The translations under genes and the position numbers were made by a program. Below the pieces are notes generated by a model. It was given only the letters and a program-made list of their open reading frames with translations. It had not been told where the DNA came from and made no database searches. A stretch of DNA of 64,000 nucleotides from Ottowia sp. SB7-C50 (GTDB lineage: Bacteria > Pseudomonadota > Gammaproteobacteria > Burkholderiales > Burkholderiaceae_C). The stretch lies in NCBI RefSeq assembly GCF_033110285.1, contig NZ_CP136995.1:1798001-1862000 (forward strand). Direction: 5' to 3'. Below, one piece after another: positions 1-9,133 of the stretch (positions are counted from its first letter, which is position 1; each line of letters begins with the position of its first letter).

Positions 1-399
1 TTGCCTTCGAGATCCAGCTGTCCACGACGCACCTGGATGTCATCGCCGCGCGGCGCGACTTCTACATGCAGGAAGGCGGACTGCTGGTCTGGCTGTTCGC
101 CGAGTTCGACACCGAACACCGGCGTATGACCGATGACGATGTCTTCTACAACAACAACCTGAACGCCCTCGTCGTCAACGCCAAAACGGTTGAAGCGTCA
201 CTAATAGCGAAGGAGTTCCTGCTGGACTGCATCTGGGCACAGCCCGTCAAGGAGGGGGGGCCATTCAGGCCTATACCGCCGTGTCGTGCCCTTCCACGAA
301 CTGCAGCTTGACCCGAAGGCCCAGCAGGCATACGCAATCGCAATGAATGCAGTGCCGCTGGCTCAGGTCGTAGCCGCTCCTTCAAAGACTGCTACGTAG
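1..399 (+). pseudogene. 3' part of a conserved island protein (DUF6035-like), frameshifted
   Basis: The gene runs in from the left edge. Frame 3 is open from position 3 and encodes an N-terminal stretch (EIQLSTTHLDVIAARRDFY) and DDVFYNNNLNAL. The frame breaks at a run of seven G (254-260). Removing one G continues into a sensible C-terminus (LYRRVVPFHELQLDPKAQQAY) that stops at 399. The text resembles the DUF6035 family as I remember it, a CoiA/nuclease-like group seen in defence islands; that assignment is not verified and no catalytic motif is visible in this fragment. The stop lies 6 nt before the helicase start, so the two genes are probably co-translated. The break may be a sequencing error rather than a real mutation. 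Confidence 0.5.
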
Positions 400-405
400 C
401 CTGGT

Positions 406-2204
406 ATGAACCAGCACCTCCTCCGATGGATTGGCGATGCGGACGCAGTCAGGCACAGCGAACGCTTCAAGGTGGACCAAATCACCGTTCGGCAAGCTGA
501 AGTTCAGGCTCGAACTGATGACTACTACATAGCACTTGTGGGCGAGTTGTTCACCAGAATGCGAACCCGGTCAGAAGACGCTGACGGCTGGTCGAGGCTA
601 GGGAACGCGCTTGCATTGATTGCCGCGCCTGGGCAAGAGCAAGAGCTCAAGCGCTCGGGCATCTCGCAGCCGGAAGCGACCCTGTTTGCCGCAACTGCTT
701 TTTATTGCGGTGGGTTCCCAGCCTCAGCAAACATAACCATAAAGAGCCGCCGTGGCGATCCCGCCGAGTCAGAAAGCTACCTAGCCTGCGCAGACCTACT
801 CGAGCGACCCACTGCTATGAGGTCGCAGCTAGGCCGATACCTGCTTGATGCTCTGGAAAGAGGGGCGCTCCAGCAGATCGAGGACATCCGCCTGAGCACG
901 GAGAAAGATGCGGCGAGGAAGTTGGACGTAAGTGCCACCGAATGGATCCCGGCACGGCTACTGGAGAACCTGGTTAGGCGCTTCGCAAGTACGAACGTCC
1001 GAGCCGTGTTGCCCGATGGGGACAGCGCAGTCTGGACTCCCTTCGTTCAATCGCTACTGAGGCGACGCACACCAATATGGGACTTCTTCCCTTCGCAAAT
1101 CGAGGCAATAAAGCGCGGCCTGATTGAGTCCGACCAGACATTCTCGCTTCAGATGCCAACCAGCGCTGGGAAGACCGCGCTGATGGAGACGCTCCTCTAC
1201 TGGCACGCTGGAAAGACACGAACGGAGATCGCAATCCTGCTAGTGCCGTTTCGGTCGTTGGCTTCCGAGTTGAAAGGCAGTCTGGTCCGACATCTCAACG
1301 ACCTTAGAATCCCGGCGAAATGCATCTACGGTGGCACCGTGCCGACGGGCGATGAGGTTCACGACCTTGCTGCGACACGAGTGATCATCGCTACCCCGGA
1401 GGCACTGTCTGGCCTCTTGAATGCCGGCGAGCTCGTTCCGAGAATTTCCCTCGTCATCTGCGACGAGGGACACCTCCTTGACGGCGAGGGACGTGGCGTG
1501 GGCCTGGAGATGCTGCTTGCCCGACTGAAAACGAGGCTGAGCGGCCCTCCTCGTTTCGTCTTCATTTCCGCCATCGTGCCCAACGTTGAGGAGATCAACT
1601 CCTGGCTAGGGGGAGACGAAAGTGGCGTTGTCAGGAGTTCATACCGCCCAGCAATTGCCGAGTATTCCGTTCTCCGTCCTCGGGGTGACGGAGTGAACCG
1701 GCAGATTGATTTGGAGATGCACCCGCAGCTAGAGGATGACGCCAGCTACCGTATGGCGAATTTCCTCGGCAGATCCGCGTTCCAGTATCAGAACGAAGAC
1801 ACTGGGAGGTTGAAGACATATAGCTTTGCGTCCAACAAGGTCCTGGCAGTCGCCGCAGCGCGGAAGGCACTGAGAATCGGGACGGTGGCTCTCTTTGCGG
1901 GGAACAAGCGGGGGGGACCGCGGCGCAATAGGGATGGCTGAAGAACTGAGCAAACAGCTTGCTCTGCCGCTTGATCTACCGTCTCCTCAAAGCTACGCTG
2001 ACCAAGCGGCCTTGGCACCAGTCGTCGCCTACCTAGCGGCAGAGTACGGGCAGGATTGGTTGGGTACCAAAACCGTTTCGTCGGGAGCCGTATTGCATCA
2101 CGGCGACATACCACAGGAAACCCGGGAAGTTCTCGAAAATCTATTACGCCAAGAGACAGTGAGGCTTGTGATTTGTACGAGCACCCTAGCCGAGGGTGTC
2201 TTGA
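406..2204 (+). pseudogene. DEAD/DEAH-box helicase, frameshifted and cut by an IS
   Basis: The first segment (406-1941, 511 codons as called) starts at ATG 406. It carries motif I TSAGKT (about residues 252-257), motif II DEGH (353-356) and motif III SAI. The frame breaks at a G7 run (1910-1916). With one G fewer the reading continues GDRGAIGMAEELSKQ and on to motifs IV-V (HHGDIPQETREVL, CTSTLAEGV). At about 2204 the sequence switches to IS5-type DNA, exactly where the usual NLP of motif V should follow. The family is an SF2 helicase of the kind found in phage-defence islands; I cannot name the system. The remaining C-terminal helicase domain is not recognisable downstream. Even if the G run is a sequencing error, the IS would inactivate the gene. 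Confidence 0.75.
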
Positions 2205-3177
2205 GCTTGCGATGGGCCTTCAGCAGGTTCATCCCCAGTGCCGCCCAACACATCTGCGCCTGCACTTTGGCCGCTCCGAAGTACCGGGCTCTGGCCAGGT
2301 GGAATCGGCGCTTCATCGTCCCAAAGGCCTGCTCGACCTTGAAACGGATGCTGCCGATCTTCTGATTGAAGGCCTTGAGCAGTGGGTGCACCGGCTTGCC
2401 CGCACTGCCCTTGTGCTGGATCAGATCGCCAATGCCGCGCTCGGCGAGCCAGTTTCTATTTGCCTTGCTCGCATAGCCCTTGTCGGCCAGCACGGCCTCG
2501 ACCCCGGGGGCCAAGGTCTGGACGATCTCGGGCAGTTTGGTGATCTCGGCCTCATTGGCTGGATGAACATGCACATGTTCGACGTAGCCATCGTCACTGT
2601 CGACTGCCGTGTGGCCCCGATAGCCGAAGAAGGCTTGCTTGCCTTTCTTGACCCAGCGGGCATCTGAATCGGCGCTGTCGACAACTTTCGCTTGCTTGCC
2701 ATCGCCCTGCACATGCTGGCGCGGTCTGGCCGCGCTGGGGATGATGGTGGCATCGATGATGGCTCCGCGCGCACCTTGCACTTTCAGGCCGCGCTGCTCA
2801 AGCTGGCTGTTGATGAGCGCCAGCAGCCTCTGATCCACACCGGCAGTCACCAGCCGGTTGCGGAAGCGGCAGATGGTGCTGGCGTCGGGCAACTCACCCC
2901 TACTTGGCTCGAAGCCGGTAAAGACCATGAAGTCCAGGCGCACACGCAGCGCTTGCTCCAGTTGGGTGTCTGACAGGCCATGCCACTGGCCCAGCAGCAT
3001 CAGCTTGAACATGCCCAGCGGTGAATAAGGCTCGGGGCCGCCGGCGCCGGAGATCTCGCGCTGGTACAGGCCTTTCAACTTCCCGGCAATGGCGCTCCAG
3101 TCGAGCAGCTCGTGCAGCTTCATGCTCGGGCTGCCTTCGACCAGCGGGCGCGCGCCCATCAGAAAGAAGCTGTCCAT
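2204..3177 (-). CDS. IS5-family transposase (native stop lost)
   Basis: The start is ATG at 3177, chosen because AGGAGGTGAT sits 6 nt upstream; the frame opens further upstream without support. The protein has an N-terminal DUF772-type helix-turn-helix region (about residues 20-110), then the catalytic triad D142 (IIDATIIP), D232 (VLADKGYAS) and E282 (VEQAFGTMKRRF). After MNLLKAHRKLK (to residue 326) the frame runs on into antisense helicase sequence and stops only at 2098. The element has therefore lost its own stop codon or naturally ends within its last codons. The catalytic core is complete, so the enzyme might still be active. Confidence 0.85.
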
Positions 3178-3220
3178 CGCTATCACCTCCTGCCGGCATT
3201 GCAGCGCAGATCGGTCAAGC
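2204..3220 (-). mobile_element. IS5-family insertion sequence (ends approximate)
   Basis: The interval holds one DDE transposase and switches abruptly from helicase coding DNA at about 2204. Neither end shows a convincing terminal inverted repeat. The only matches are a weak CTTGA at both tips and GGGTGT just outside each side, so the left end may be truncated. The length of about 1.0 kb fits the IS5 group. Confidence 0.7.
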
Positions 3221-3999
3221 ACGCATCGGGTGTGCTACCAGTTATGCAGCGGTCTTGGATCGATCAGGAAACGCAGAGGTTGCCGGCGCGTCTTATCTCA
3301 TGCTGCCAGCTTCTGTCTCGTGCCGTCTAACGCTCGTCCTGCCGGTACCGCGCGCACAAAGCCACCAGCAATTCCTTGTCGCAAGCATGAGCTCAGATCG
3401 CGTTGATGGCCCTTGCCAGCGCGCTTCTGAGCTTCTGAAGATGCGACCACACCATCTTACGAAGCCTAGACCAAGACTCGATGACGACGGGCTTTGTCGC
3501 TGGGACGAACTGAGATCGATCAGGCTATCGGTGGTCGGGCGCAGCTCAAAAAATAATCAAATTAATTATATTGACGCGGGTAACAATAATCGACCCGCTG
3601 GACAGTGAGATTATTTAAAACTCCATAAATTTTACTGCACACATGTCAAGTTAATAATGAATATTTAAAATCACTTGTTGGATTAAGTTCTTATCGGAAA
3701 GTTCCCATGAATCTCAAGAAAATTCTGGAGATTTTCGATGGATTGGATCCTATGGCCTCCTGCTTTGTGCCAAAATTTAGGCACTGAATTGACGAGGCTT
3801 ACCGATGGTTGTTCGGTTCAGTTAAGCAGTAGGGGATCGAAATTCATTTGTTTCCATGAAAATGTCTATCCCTTCTGGCTCGATCCCGTTATATCAAGAA
3901 ATACGACTCGTTGGCAGGCGCATCCAAAGGCTGAATCGACCCACCAAGGTTAGATCTGTCGAAGCAGCCTTGAAATGATGAATCAAAAAAGGTAGAGAA
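3221..3999. other. Non-coding or degraded stretch
   Basis: I see no gene I can support here. The first 390 bases are GC-rich. Right after the IS, the frame reading GVLPV resembles the expected helicase motif V continuation but closes within 35 codons. From about 3540 the DNA becomes clearly AT-rich with runs such as AAATTAATTATATT, unlike the flanks. A 71-codon frame at 3738-3953 has no ribosome site and no recognisable content. Confidence 0.5.
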
Positions 4000-4377
4000 A
4001 TGAAGAACGTCCTAGAAGATCATGCGCTTCTGGCGCAACTTCGTCGACTGGGGAAAGACGTGCGCGAGCAAAAGCGCGCAGCTTTAACCCAGGGCGAGAC
4101 CAACTCTCCTGGCCATAAGGAGACTGGCCTCAAGAACGCATCGGCAGAGTCTGCTCCCGGCGCCTCGCTGCATCCTGGAAGGTCGACTCCTCCTGGGATC
4201 TCCTCGTGTTCTGGCGCGCAGACACATCCTGGTGGCCCACATCCTAGTGCTAATCCTCCTAGGTCGGCTGTTGGGATTTCGACATTGTTGAAGCCTTCGA
4301 ATAATGTAGCTCAACCTTCAACAATGTCCCCCCGACGTCAGGAGGGGGGGGGTATTTGCGGCGCCCGATGCGACTGA
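4000..4377 (+). CDS. Proline/glycine-rich ORF in front of the recombinase
   Basis: The start at ATG 4000 is preceded by AAAAAAGGTAGAGAA, a plausible ribosome site. Residues 1-30 form a charged helix (LLAQLRRLGKDVREQKRAAL). Residues 40-100 are low complexity, rich in P, G, S and H with recurring HPG/PPG. No family is recognised. The frame ends just after a run of nine G (4344-4352). Deleting one G would join it directly to the recombinase frame, giving one protein of about 540 residues with a disordered linker. The split may therefore be a sequencing artefact, and the ORF may really be the N-terminus of the next gene. Confidence 0.5.
   Translation: MKNVLEDHALLAQLRRLGKDVREQKRAALTQGETNSPGHKETGLKNASAESAPGASLHPGRSTPPGISSCSGAQTHPGGPHPSANPPRSAVGISTLLKPSNNVAQPSTMSPRRQEGGGICGARCD
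4281..4328. repeat. 13-bp perfect inverted repeat
   Basis: GACATTGTTGAAG at 4281-4293 is matched by its exact complement at 4316-4328 across a 22-nt loop. It lies inside the proline-rich ORF just before the recombinase frame and has no T tract, so it is not an intrinsic terminator. It could be a regulatory hairpin or a recombinase/regulator binding site. Confidence 0.55.
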
Positions 4378-4378
4378 C

Positions 4379-5632
4379 GTGACAGACCGCCCCGTGGGCG
4401 GGCTGGCCGCGTCGGTTGCGGCGCCGCCGGACGCCGGAGGCGGCCCACTGCCTCTTGGGGATTCGGCTTTCGACGAGCCACTTCTTGGAGATCACTATGA
4501 CGTCACGAAAGAAGCGGCCAGGCACAAATTGAGTGCGCGGAGTTGGACAGGATACATCAGAGATGGCAAGCGGATGTGGACACAGGCGGTAGGCAATGCG
4601 GAAACCCTAAGCGACATATCGACGCTGCTCTTACGCGGCCTGATTGAGGCAGCCTCGCAATCGAAAACGTATTATCGGTACCGGCGAAGCTTGTGTTTTT
4701 TCTTAGCGAACTATAGAGAGGAGGCGATTGACATTGGCACCCAAATTCGAGGGGTCAGTCGTGACGCGATCGGATGGGAAATCGATCGTTCGGAGATTCG
4801 CAGCTTGGCAGAGCTGACGTGCAGCGCAGTCAAAAAGCACTGGGCCGTTATCAGTGGACCCGATGAAAGCAAAAAGGTTATCCTTTCATTGCTGAAAGAG
4901 GGTTGGCAGGAAGCTTTGATTGGAGAAATTAAAAACCCCTATTATGCCGCCCTAGTCAGTTTCATGGCCATAACCGGTGTGCGTCCGGTTGAATTGCGTG
5001 GTCGCATCGTGATCGAACGTCAGATTGATGGTCAATTTAAAGCGCTCATATTTTCCGCAAAAGTTACGGCCAAAACAGGCCAGCCAACGCGTGAATATGT
5101 ATTGAGTGAAATACCTGAATTCTTCAAGGAGCAAATGAAGGCCAATGGAATGAATTCGTATCATATATCGGCTACTAAAAGAGATACAGATGCTATAAGG
5201 ACTCAATTGGCAGAAAAGTCTAGGAAATGCTTTCCCGAGCTTCAGGGGTCCAAGGCGAAAAGGCAGGCCGAGTTCCTAAAGAAAGTTGCAGCAGCGCAAA
5301 ACACAGTAGATCAATACAACGATACAGTTAAGCGATCAAAGGACAGTCCAGACGATTGCGTGTCACCTTATTGTTTTCGACACGCCCTAGCTGAGGTTAT
5401 GCGCATGAATGGATTTACGAAAGCGATGATCGCTGGTGTTTTGGGTCACAATACGGAATCGACTGGAAAATTCTATGGGAACTACAAAAGAGGACGAAAC
5501 GTAAAGCCACCGCTTTCAATTGATCCAAGTTCAATTAAGGTAAAAAGAAAGATAAAACCGGAAAAGACGAGCGAGCATGTGCAAAAAAAGATGAAGGAAA
5601 GAACGAATAAAAAAGGGATGCAGCCAAGGTAA
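4379..5632 (+). CDS. Tyrosine recombinase/phage-integrase family protein
   Basis: The called frame begins at GTG 4379 and gives 417 codons. The catalytic residues of the tyrosine recombinase fold are visible: R202 in ITGVRPVEL, then box II SPYCFRH with R334, H357 in LGHN and the nucleophile Y366 in KFYGNY. Box II has Tyr331 where His is usual, which some subfamilies tolerate. The C-terminus beyond residue 385 is a lysine-rich tail. The GC content is visibly lower than in the core genes, suggesting recent transfer. The frame stays open upstream through the G9 run, so the true start may lie at 4000. The target site is unknown; it is not the island's tRNA integrase. Confidence 0.8.
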   Translation: MTDRPVGGLAASVAAPPDAGGGPLPLGDSAFDEPLLGDHYDVTKEAARHKLSARSWTGYIRDGKRMWTQAVGNAETLSDISTLLLRGLIEAASQSKTYYRYRRSLCFFLANYREEAIDIGTQIRGVSRDAIGWEIDRSEIRSLAELTCSAVKKHWAVISGPDESKKVILSLLKEGWQEALIGEIKNPYYAALVSFMAITGVRPVELRGRIVIERQIDGQFKALIFSAKVTAKTGQPTREYVLSEIPEFFKEQMKANGMNSYHISATKRDTDAIRTQLAEKSRKCFPELQGSKAKRQAEFLKKVAAAQNTVDQYNDTVKRSKDSPDDCVSPYCFRHALAEVMRMNGFTKAMIAGVLGHNTESTGKFYGNYKRGRNVKPPLSIDPSSIKVKRKIKPEKTSEHVQKKMKERTNKKGMQPR

Positions 5633-5880
5633 CGCCCGCATCCAAGATGAGCACTATGAGGCGAAGGTCGCGACGAGTAGCGTCGCCGTCCGCCGTAGCG
5701 CGCCCTTTGGCGAAGGTCGAGATAGTCGATCTGCGCTTTTTTTCGTTCATGTGGGCCGCTGACGGTTGGGGTCGATGCTCGTTCATTGCAAGAAACCGAG
5801 TCGGGCGTTGGCTGCAGAGTTGGCCGGTTCGACCGATGCTATAGGCGCGTCACACGACTGAGCCGATGGTGGCAGGTTGA
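5633..5880. other. Intergenic, no supported gene
   Basis: Between the recombinase stop and the promoter of the repeat array I see no coding sequence with a ribosome site or recognisable content. A 65-codon open frame on the plus strand looks like chance in arginine-rich, GC-rich text. Confidence 0.4.
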
Positions 5881-5910
5881 TTGACACATTTCTCACGACG
5901 AACGATGTAT
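5881..5910 (+). promoter_or_regulatory. Sigma70-like promoter leading into the repeat array
   Basis: TTGACA at 5881-5886 is a consensus -35. At 18 bp spacing ATGTAT (5905-5910) is a moderate -10, and it lies inside the first 31-bp repeat. A protein bound to the array would therefore cover the promoter, as an autorepressor does. Direction and placement fit expression of the helicase-GTPase operon that starts near 6198. Confidence 0.45.
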
Positions 5911-6054
5911 CGTTCAAGATCGTTCAACATGAACGATGTATCGTTCAAGATCGTTCAACATGAACGACCTATCGTTCAAGATCGTTCAACATGAACGATT
6001 AATCGTTCGAAATCGTTCAACATGAACGATGCATCGTTCAAGATCGTTCAAGAT
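5900..6054. repeat. Five tandem 31-bp iteron-like repeats
   Basis: Five head-to-tail copies of 31 bp (5900-5930, 5931-5961, 5962-5992, 5993-6023, 6024-6054) have no spacers. Each contains the dyad GAACGAT-NN-ATCGTTC plus one further direct half-site ATCGTTC. The central dinucleotide varies (GT, GT, CT, TA, GC) while the arms are kept, apart from one mismatch in copy 3. Within a unit, half-site starts are about 9, 10 and 12 bp apart, so a unit is close to three helical turns and all sites face one side of the helix. This is the pattern of cooperative protein binding: an operator array, a partition site or plasmid-type iterons. No rep or par gene is visible in the window. Confidence 0.85.
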
Positions 6055-6197
6055 CACCGATGATCAGACTCCCCGTCGATCACTTCGGTCGGATTCTTCG
6101 GCTCTCTGACCATGCTGCCTGCAGTAAGTCGGCACTTGTTCACGACAGCGTCAGTAATGACCAATGACGGCGGTCATCGCAACCTACGATAGCGGTC
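6055..6197. promoter_or_regulatory. Leader between repeat array and helicase remnant
   Basis: This short stretch links the array to ATG 6198. It has no open frame and a small imperfect dyad (TGACGGCGGTCA, about 6164-6175). It is probably the 5' untranslated leader of the operon. Confidence 0.3.
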
Positions 6198-6811
6198 ATG
6201 GTTCGTCTCGAAGATCTCCAGGTTGGAGCGTCCGTTAAGGGGCTCGTTCCGCACATTAGCGTCAACATCGTCAGCATCCAGTGGTTTGGAGCGGACGCGG
6301 CTGAAGTAACTTACAAGTCCCCCGACGGGCGGGTCGGCAATGAACTTGTCCAGCGTTGGCGTGAGTCCGATCTGGAGATCGTTGCTGTCGGCCGGCCTTG
6401 GGCGTTCGATGGTGATGGCGAGCTATTTCGACTTGTTTCAGAGGCTCAGCGCATCCGGCTGGCGCATTTGTTTGATCCGCTGCTAGCGGTCCACACGTCG
6501 CTGGTTGACCCGCTGCCGCATCAAATAACTGCGGTTTATGAGCACATGTTCCCGGCACGGGCAAGCTGCGGTTTATCGAAGTCAAGGGTCGTGTGGAAAG
6601 TGCCGACACGATCACCGTCACCCGAAACGAGGTCCTCTATTCGCTCAACAAGCCGGACGACTTCATTCTCGCCATCGTCGAATTTCTCCCCACTGGTGAC
6701 CACCGGGTTCGCTACGTGCGAAGTCCCTTCGAGCGCGAGCCCGACTTCAAAGTAACAAGCCTGAATTACAGCCTCTCGCAACTGTTACTCTCAGCCCATT
6801 CCCCGTCCTGA
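6198..6811 (+). pseudogene. SNF2-type helicase with DUF3883, internally deleted
   Basis: Two non-adjacent parts of one large protein are joined out of frame. Residues 1 to about 116 (6198 to about 6548) match the N-terminus of helicases of the DISARM-associated kind (MVRLEDLQVGASVKGL ... DPLPHQITAVYEHM). From 6551 a different frame encodes the C-terminal DUF3883 segment (GKLRFIEVKGR, NEVLYSLNKPDDFILAIVEF), stopping at 6811. In intact relatives the Walker A and DEAH ATPase core lies directly after YEHM; all of it is missing, so several hundred codons were deleted. The product cannot be a helicase. The intact GTPase starts 18 nt downstream. Confidence 0.8.
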
Positions 6812-6829
6812 CTAGAGCATCACGTTTCC

Positions 6830-9055
6830 ATGGATTCCCTTGAACGAACCAAGCAGCACCACGATGCCGTCGGCAACTGGTTTGGTGAAAAGGTGGCTCC
6901 GCTTGCGAGCGGTGCGTACCCGTCTGAGCATCGAGCCTGGCAGAGCGAACTGAACTGGATTCGGCGTCAAATTGACAACCCCGAGCGGACGCGCATCGCG
7001 CTGGTTGGCAGCACAGGCGCCGGCAAATCGAGCTTTCTGAATGCGGTGCTCGGGCAGGAAGTCCTCCCTGTCGGTGTCATGCAGCCATGCACCGCATTCG
7101 TCACACTGGTTCGTCAATCGCCTGATTCAACTTACACGCTGCACATCGAGTTCTGTACGCGCGACGAATGGCATGAGGAAATCGAAGCATACGCGGCTCT
7201 GCTTCGGCCAGGCGATGACGCTGAAGCGCAAGATGATGCCGACGCTCGCAGGTTGATTGAGACAACGTTCAAGCGCCTGCAGGCGGTGCTGGGTGATCAT
7301 GTCACGCGGGACATGTTGGTCGATGCCGTTCGTTCCGTGCCGCTCCCGACAGAGGCAGAAGACGTCTTCAGCGGGCGTCGCCCTTCAGTCCTTCGATTCG
7401 ACGACGGGCCCAGCATGCAGAAGGAACTGCGGGCGCTGATTCGCGGTGACAGCAATCTCTGGCCGCTGGTCAAACAAGTTTCTATTTCGGGCCCTTATGA
7501 CTGCTTGTCTGGCGGCCTGGAGCTGGTGGACCTCCCGGGTGTCAATGATCCCAACGCGGCGCGCGTGGAGGTCACTCGGGAGTTTCTGCGCAGTTCTCCC
7601 TTCGTGTGGGTGATTTTCTCGATGGTTCGAGGATTGACCCACGACATCCAGATGCTCCTCGGTGAGCAAAAACTTCTCCGAACACTGGTGCTCGCAGGGA
7701 CCTATGACGCACTGGGGCTCATTGGCACCAAGGCTGACGAAATCGATCTTGATGCCGCTGATCAACTGGGATTGCCCGACGATTGCGAACAAGACGCCCT
7801 TATCCGGGAGTATTGCCGGCAGACCCAGGTGCAGGTTCGGACTCAACTTGAATCACTGGTACGCGACCTAGCTGGTCCCGAGGATGGTGGCGAGACCCTG
7901 AACCGCATGCTCGAACTCGCCCGACAGGCGACGGTGCACACCACCTCTGCCAGCGCCTACATGCGTCTGCGGAACATCGGTCGGCTCCGCAAGGACTACG
8001 GCTTGCACGATGTGCGTGACACGGGCATTCCCGGAATTCACGACCTCATGCGGAAGATTGCCAAACAGACTGGCATTGATCAGCGCAGCCTCACCGCCAT
8101 GCAGAGATTGCGAAAGCTCGTTGAGGAAATCAAGTTTTTTTTTCAATCCGCCGCAAGACAAAACACCCCAGTCGCTAATGAAGTCACGGCGCTGATTGAT
8201 GACGAGTTGCGCCGCTTCCAGACCGCGCTGGAGCGGGAGCAGTCGAATGCCCAAGCACAACTCCAAGCCTACCGCGATGGCTTTGTGCGGCAACTGTTGC
8301 CCATGCTTGACACCAGCATCCACGGCGTCAAGCAGGCTTGTCGAAGATGGGCGGGCATCCCATGGCAAACGCTGCGTGCGGTCGTTCATCGCGACGGCCT
8401 CTACAAAAGCCCAAGCAGCGGCCGCTCATACGACCTCAATGCCGACCTGACCGAGCCATTGCTCAATCAATTGCCGTTGACGTGGGAACGGTATTTCACC
8501 GACGACATTGGTCGTGTGACATCCCGGTACGCACAAGAGGTCGTCCGCTTGGGCCGCGAGTGCGCAGACCGTGTTGAACTGGTGATCAAGCTGAAGCTTG
8601 GCCGCAACGGTGCTGGTTCGACCAAGCAACTGGCCTGGTTTACCGAAAAGATGCAGCTTCTCGCTGGCCAAGCCCAATCCGACCTGAAAGCCGTGGTCAT
8701 GGGGCGAAGAAGCGAGCTGGCGGCCAAAATGCCCAACTTGGCTGGAGGCTACATGGCGCCAGCGTACGAGTCGGCCAAGCATGAAAGCGGGAGAGGCATG
8801 AAGGTGCGCATGCTCGACACACTGTCCAGAACGGCGGTCTCCGCAGCGCCTCCCATATTCGAATCCATCCAGGCCGACATTCTTGAAGGCACAGAAGAGC
8901 TGGACGTCCAGCTTGTCGGCTTGCTGTCGTCGCTAGCGACGGCTGCCGGGCAGCAGATCGAGGTGGTCAAGCACAACGCAGGCGTGGATGTGGACGAAGC
9001 CTCCATCCCGGCCGAGTTCCGAGCGCTGATCGAGTCTGCTCCGGCCATGCCCTGA
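6830..9055 (+). CDS. Dynamin-like large GTPase
   Basis: The protein has 741 residues. G1 P-loop GSTGAGKS is at residues 60-67, G3 DLPG at 234-237 and G4 TKAD at 300-303. A long helical region follows (about 400-741), as in bacterial dynamin-like proteins that remodel membranes. No transmembrane segment is evident. It starts at ATG 6830, 18 nt after the helicase remnant, and the frame is intact throughout, unlike its neighbours. Dynamin-like GTPases are known in some bacterial stress and phage-tolerance contexts, and its place between a DUF3883 helicase and DUF1156/DUF499 genes suggests an island defence role. The precise function is inference. Confidence 0.85.
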   Translation: MDSLERTKQHHDAVGNWFGEKVAPLASGAYPSEHRAWQSELNWIRRQIDNPERTRIALVGSTGAGKSSFLNAVLGQEVLPVGVMQPCTAFVTLVRQSPDSTYTLHIEFCTRDEWHEEIEAYAALLRPGDDAEAQDDADARRLIETTFKRLQAVLGDHVTRDMLVDAVRSVPLPTEAEDVFSGRRPSVLRFDDGPSMQKELRALIRGDSNLWPLVKQVSISGPYDCLSGGLELVDLPGVNDPNAARVEVTREFLRSSPFVWVIFSMVRGLTHDIQMLLGEQKLLRTLVLAGTYDALGLIGTKADEIDLDAADQLGLPDDCEQDALIREYCRQTQVQVRTQLESLVRDLAGPEDGGETLNRMLELARQATVHTTSASAYMRLRNIGRLRKDYGLHDVRDTGIPGIHDLMRKIAKQTGIDQRSLTAMQRLRKLVEEIKFFFQSAARQNTPVANEVTALIDDELRRFQTALEREQSNAQAQLQAYRDGFVRQLLPMLDTSIHGVKQACRRWAGIPWQTLRAVVHRDGLYKSPSSGRSYDLNADLTEPLLNQLPLTWERYFTDDIGRVTSRYAQEVVRLGRECADRVELVIKLKLGRNGAGSTKQLAWFTEKMQLLAGQAQSDLKAVVMGRRSELAAKMPNLAGGYMAPAYESAKHESGRGMKVRMLDTLSRTAVSAAPPIFESIQADILEGTEELDVQLVGLLSSLATAAGQQIEVVKHNAGVDVDEASIPAEFRALIESAPAMP

Positions 9056-9133
9056 GCTCTCACAAACTGTCTCGGCGCCCCGCGGCATCGGCACTCCAGC
9101 AAACCGCAGCCGTAGCGCTCAACAAAAATACCC

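Noticed and set aside
2056..2667. 203-codon plus-strand frame across the IS
   Set aside because: Antisense of the IS5-type transposase.
3738..3953. 71-codon ORF in the AT-rich gap
   Set aside because: No ribosome site, no family resemblance, and composition expected of non-coding DNA.
5647..5844. 65-codon ORF after the recombinase
   Set aside because: Arginine-rich chance frame with no start signal.
5900..6054. CRISPR array
   Set aside because: Units are contiguous 31-bp copies without unique spacers, and no cas gene is present.
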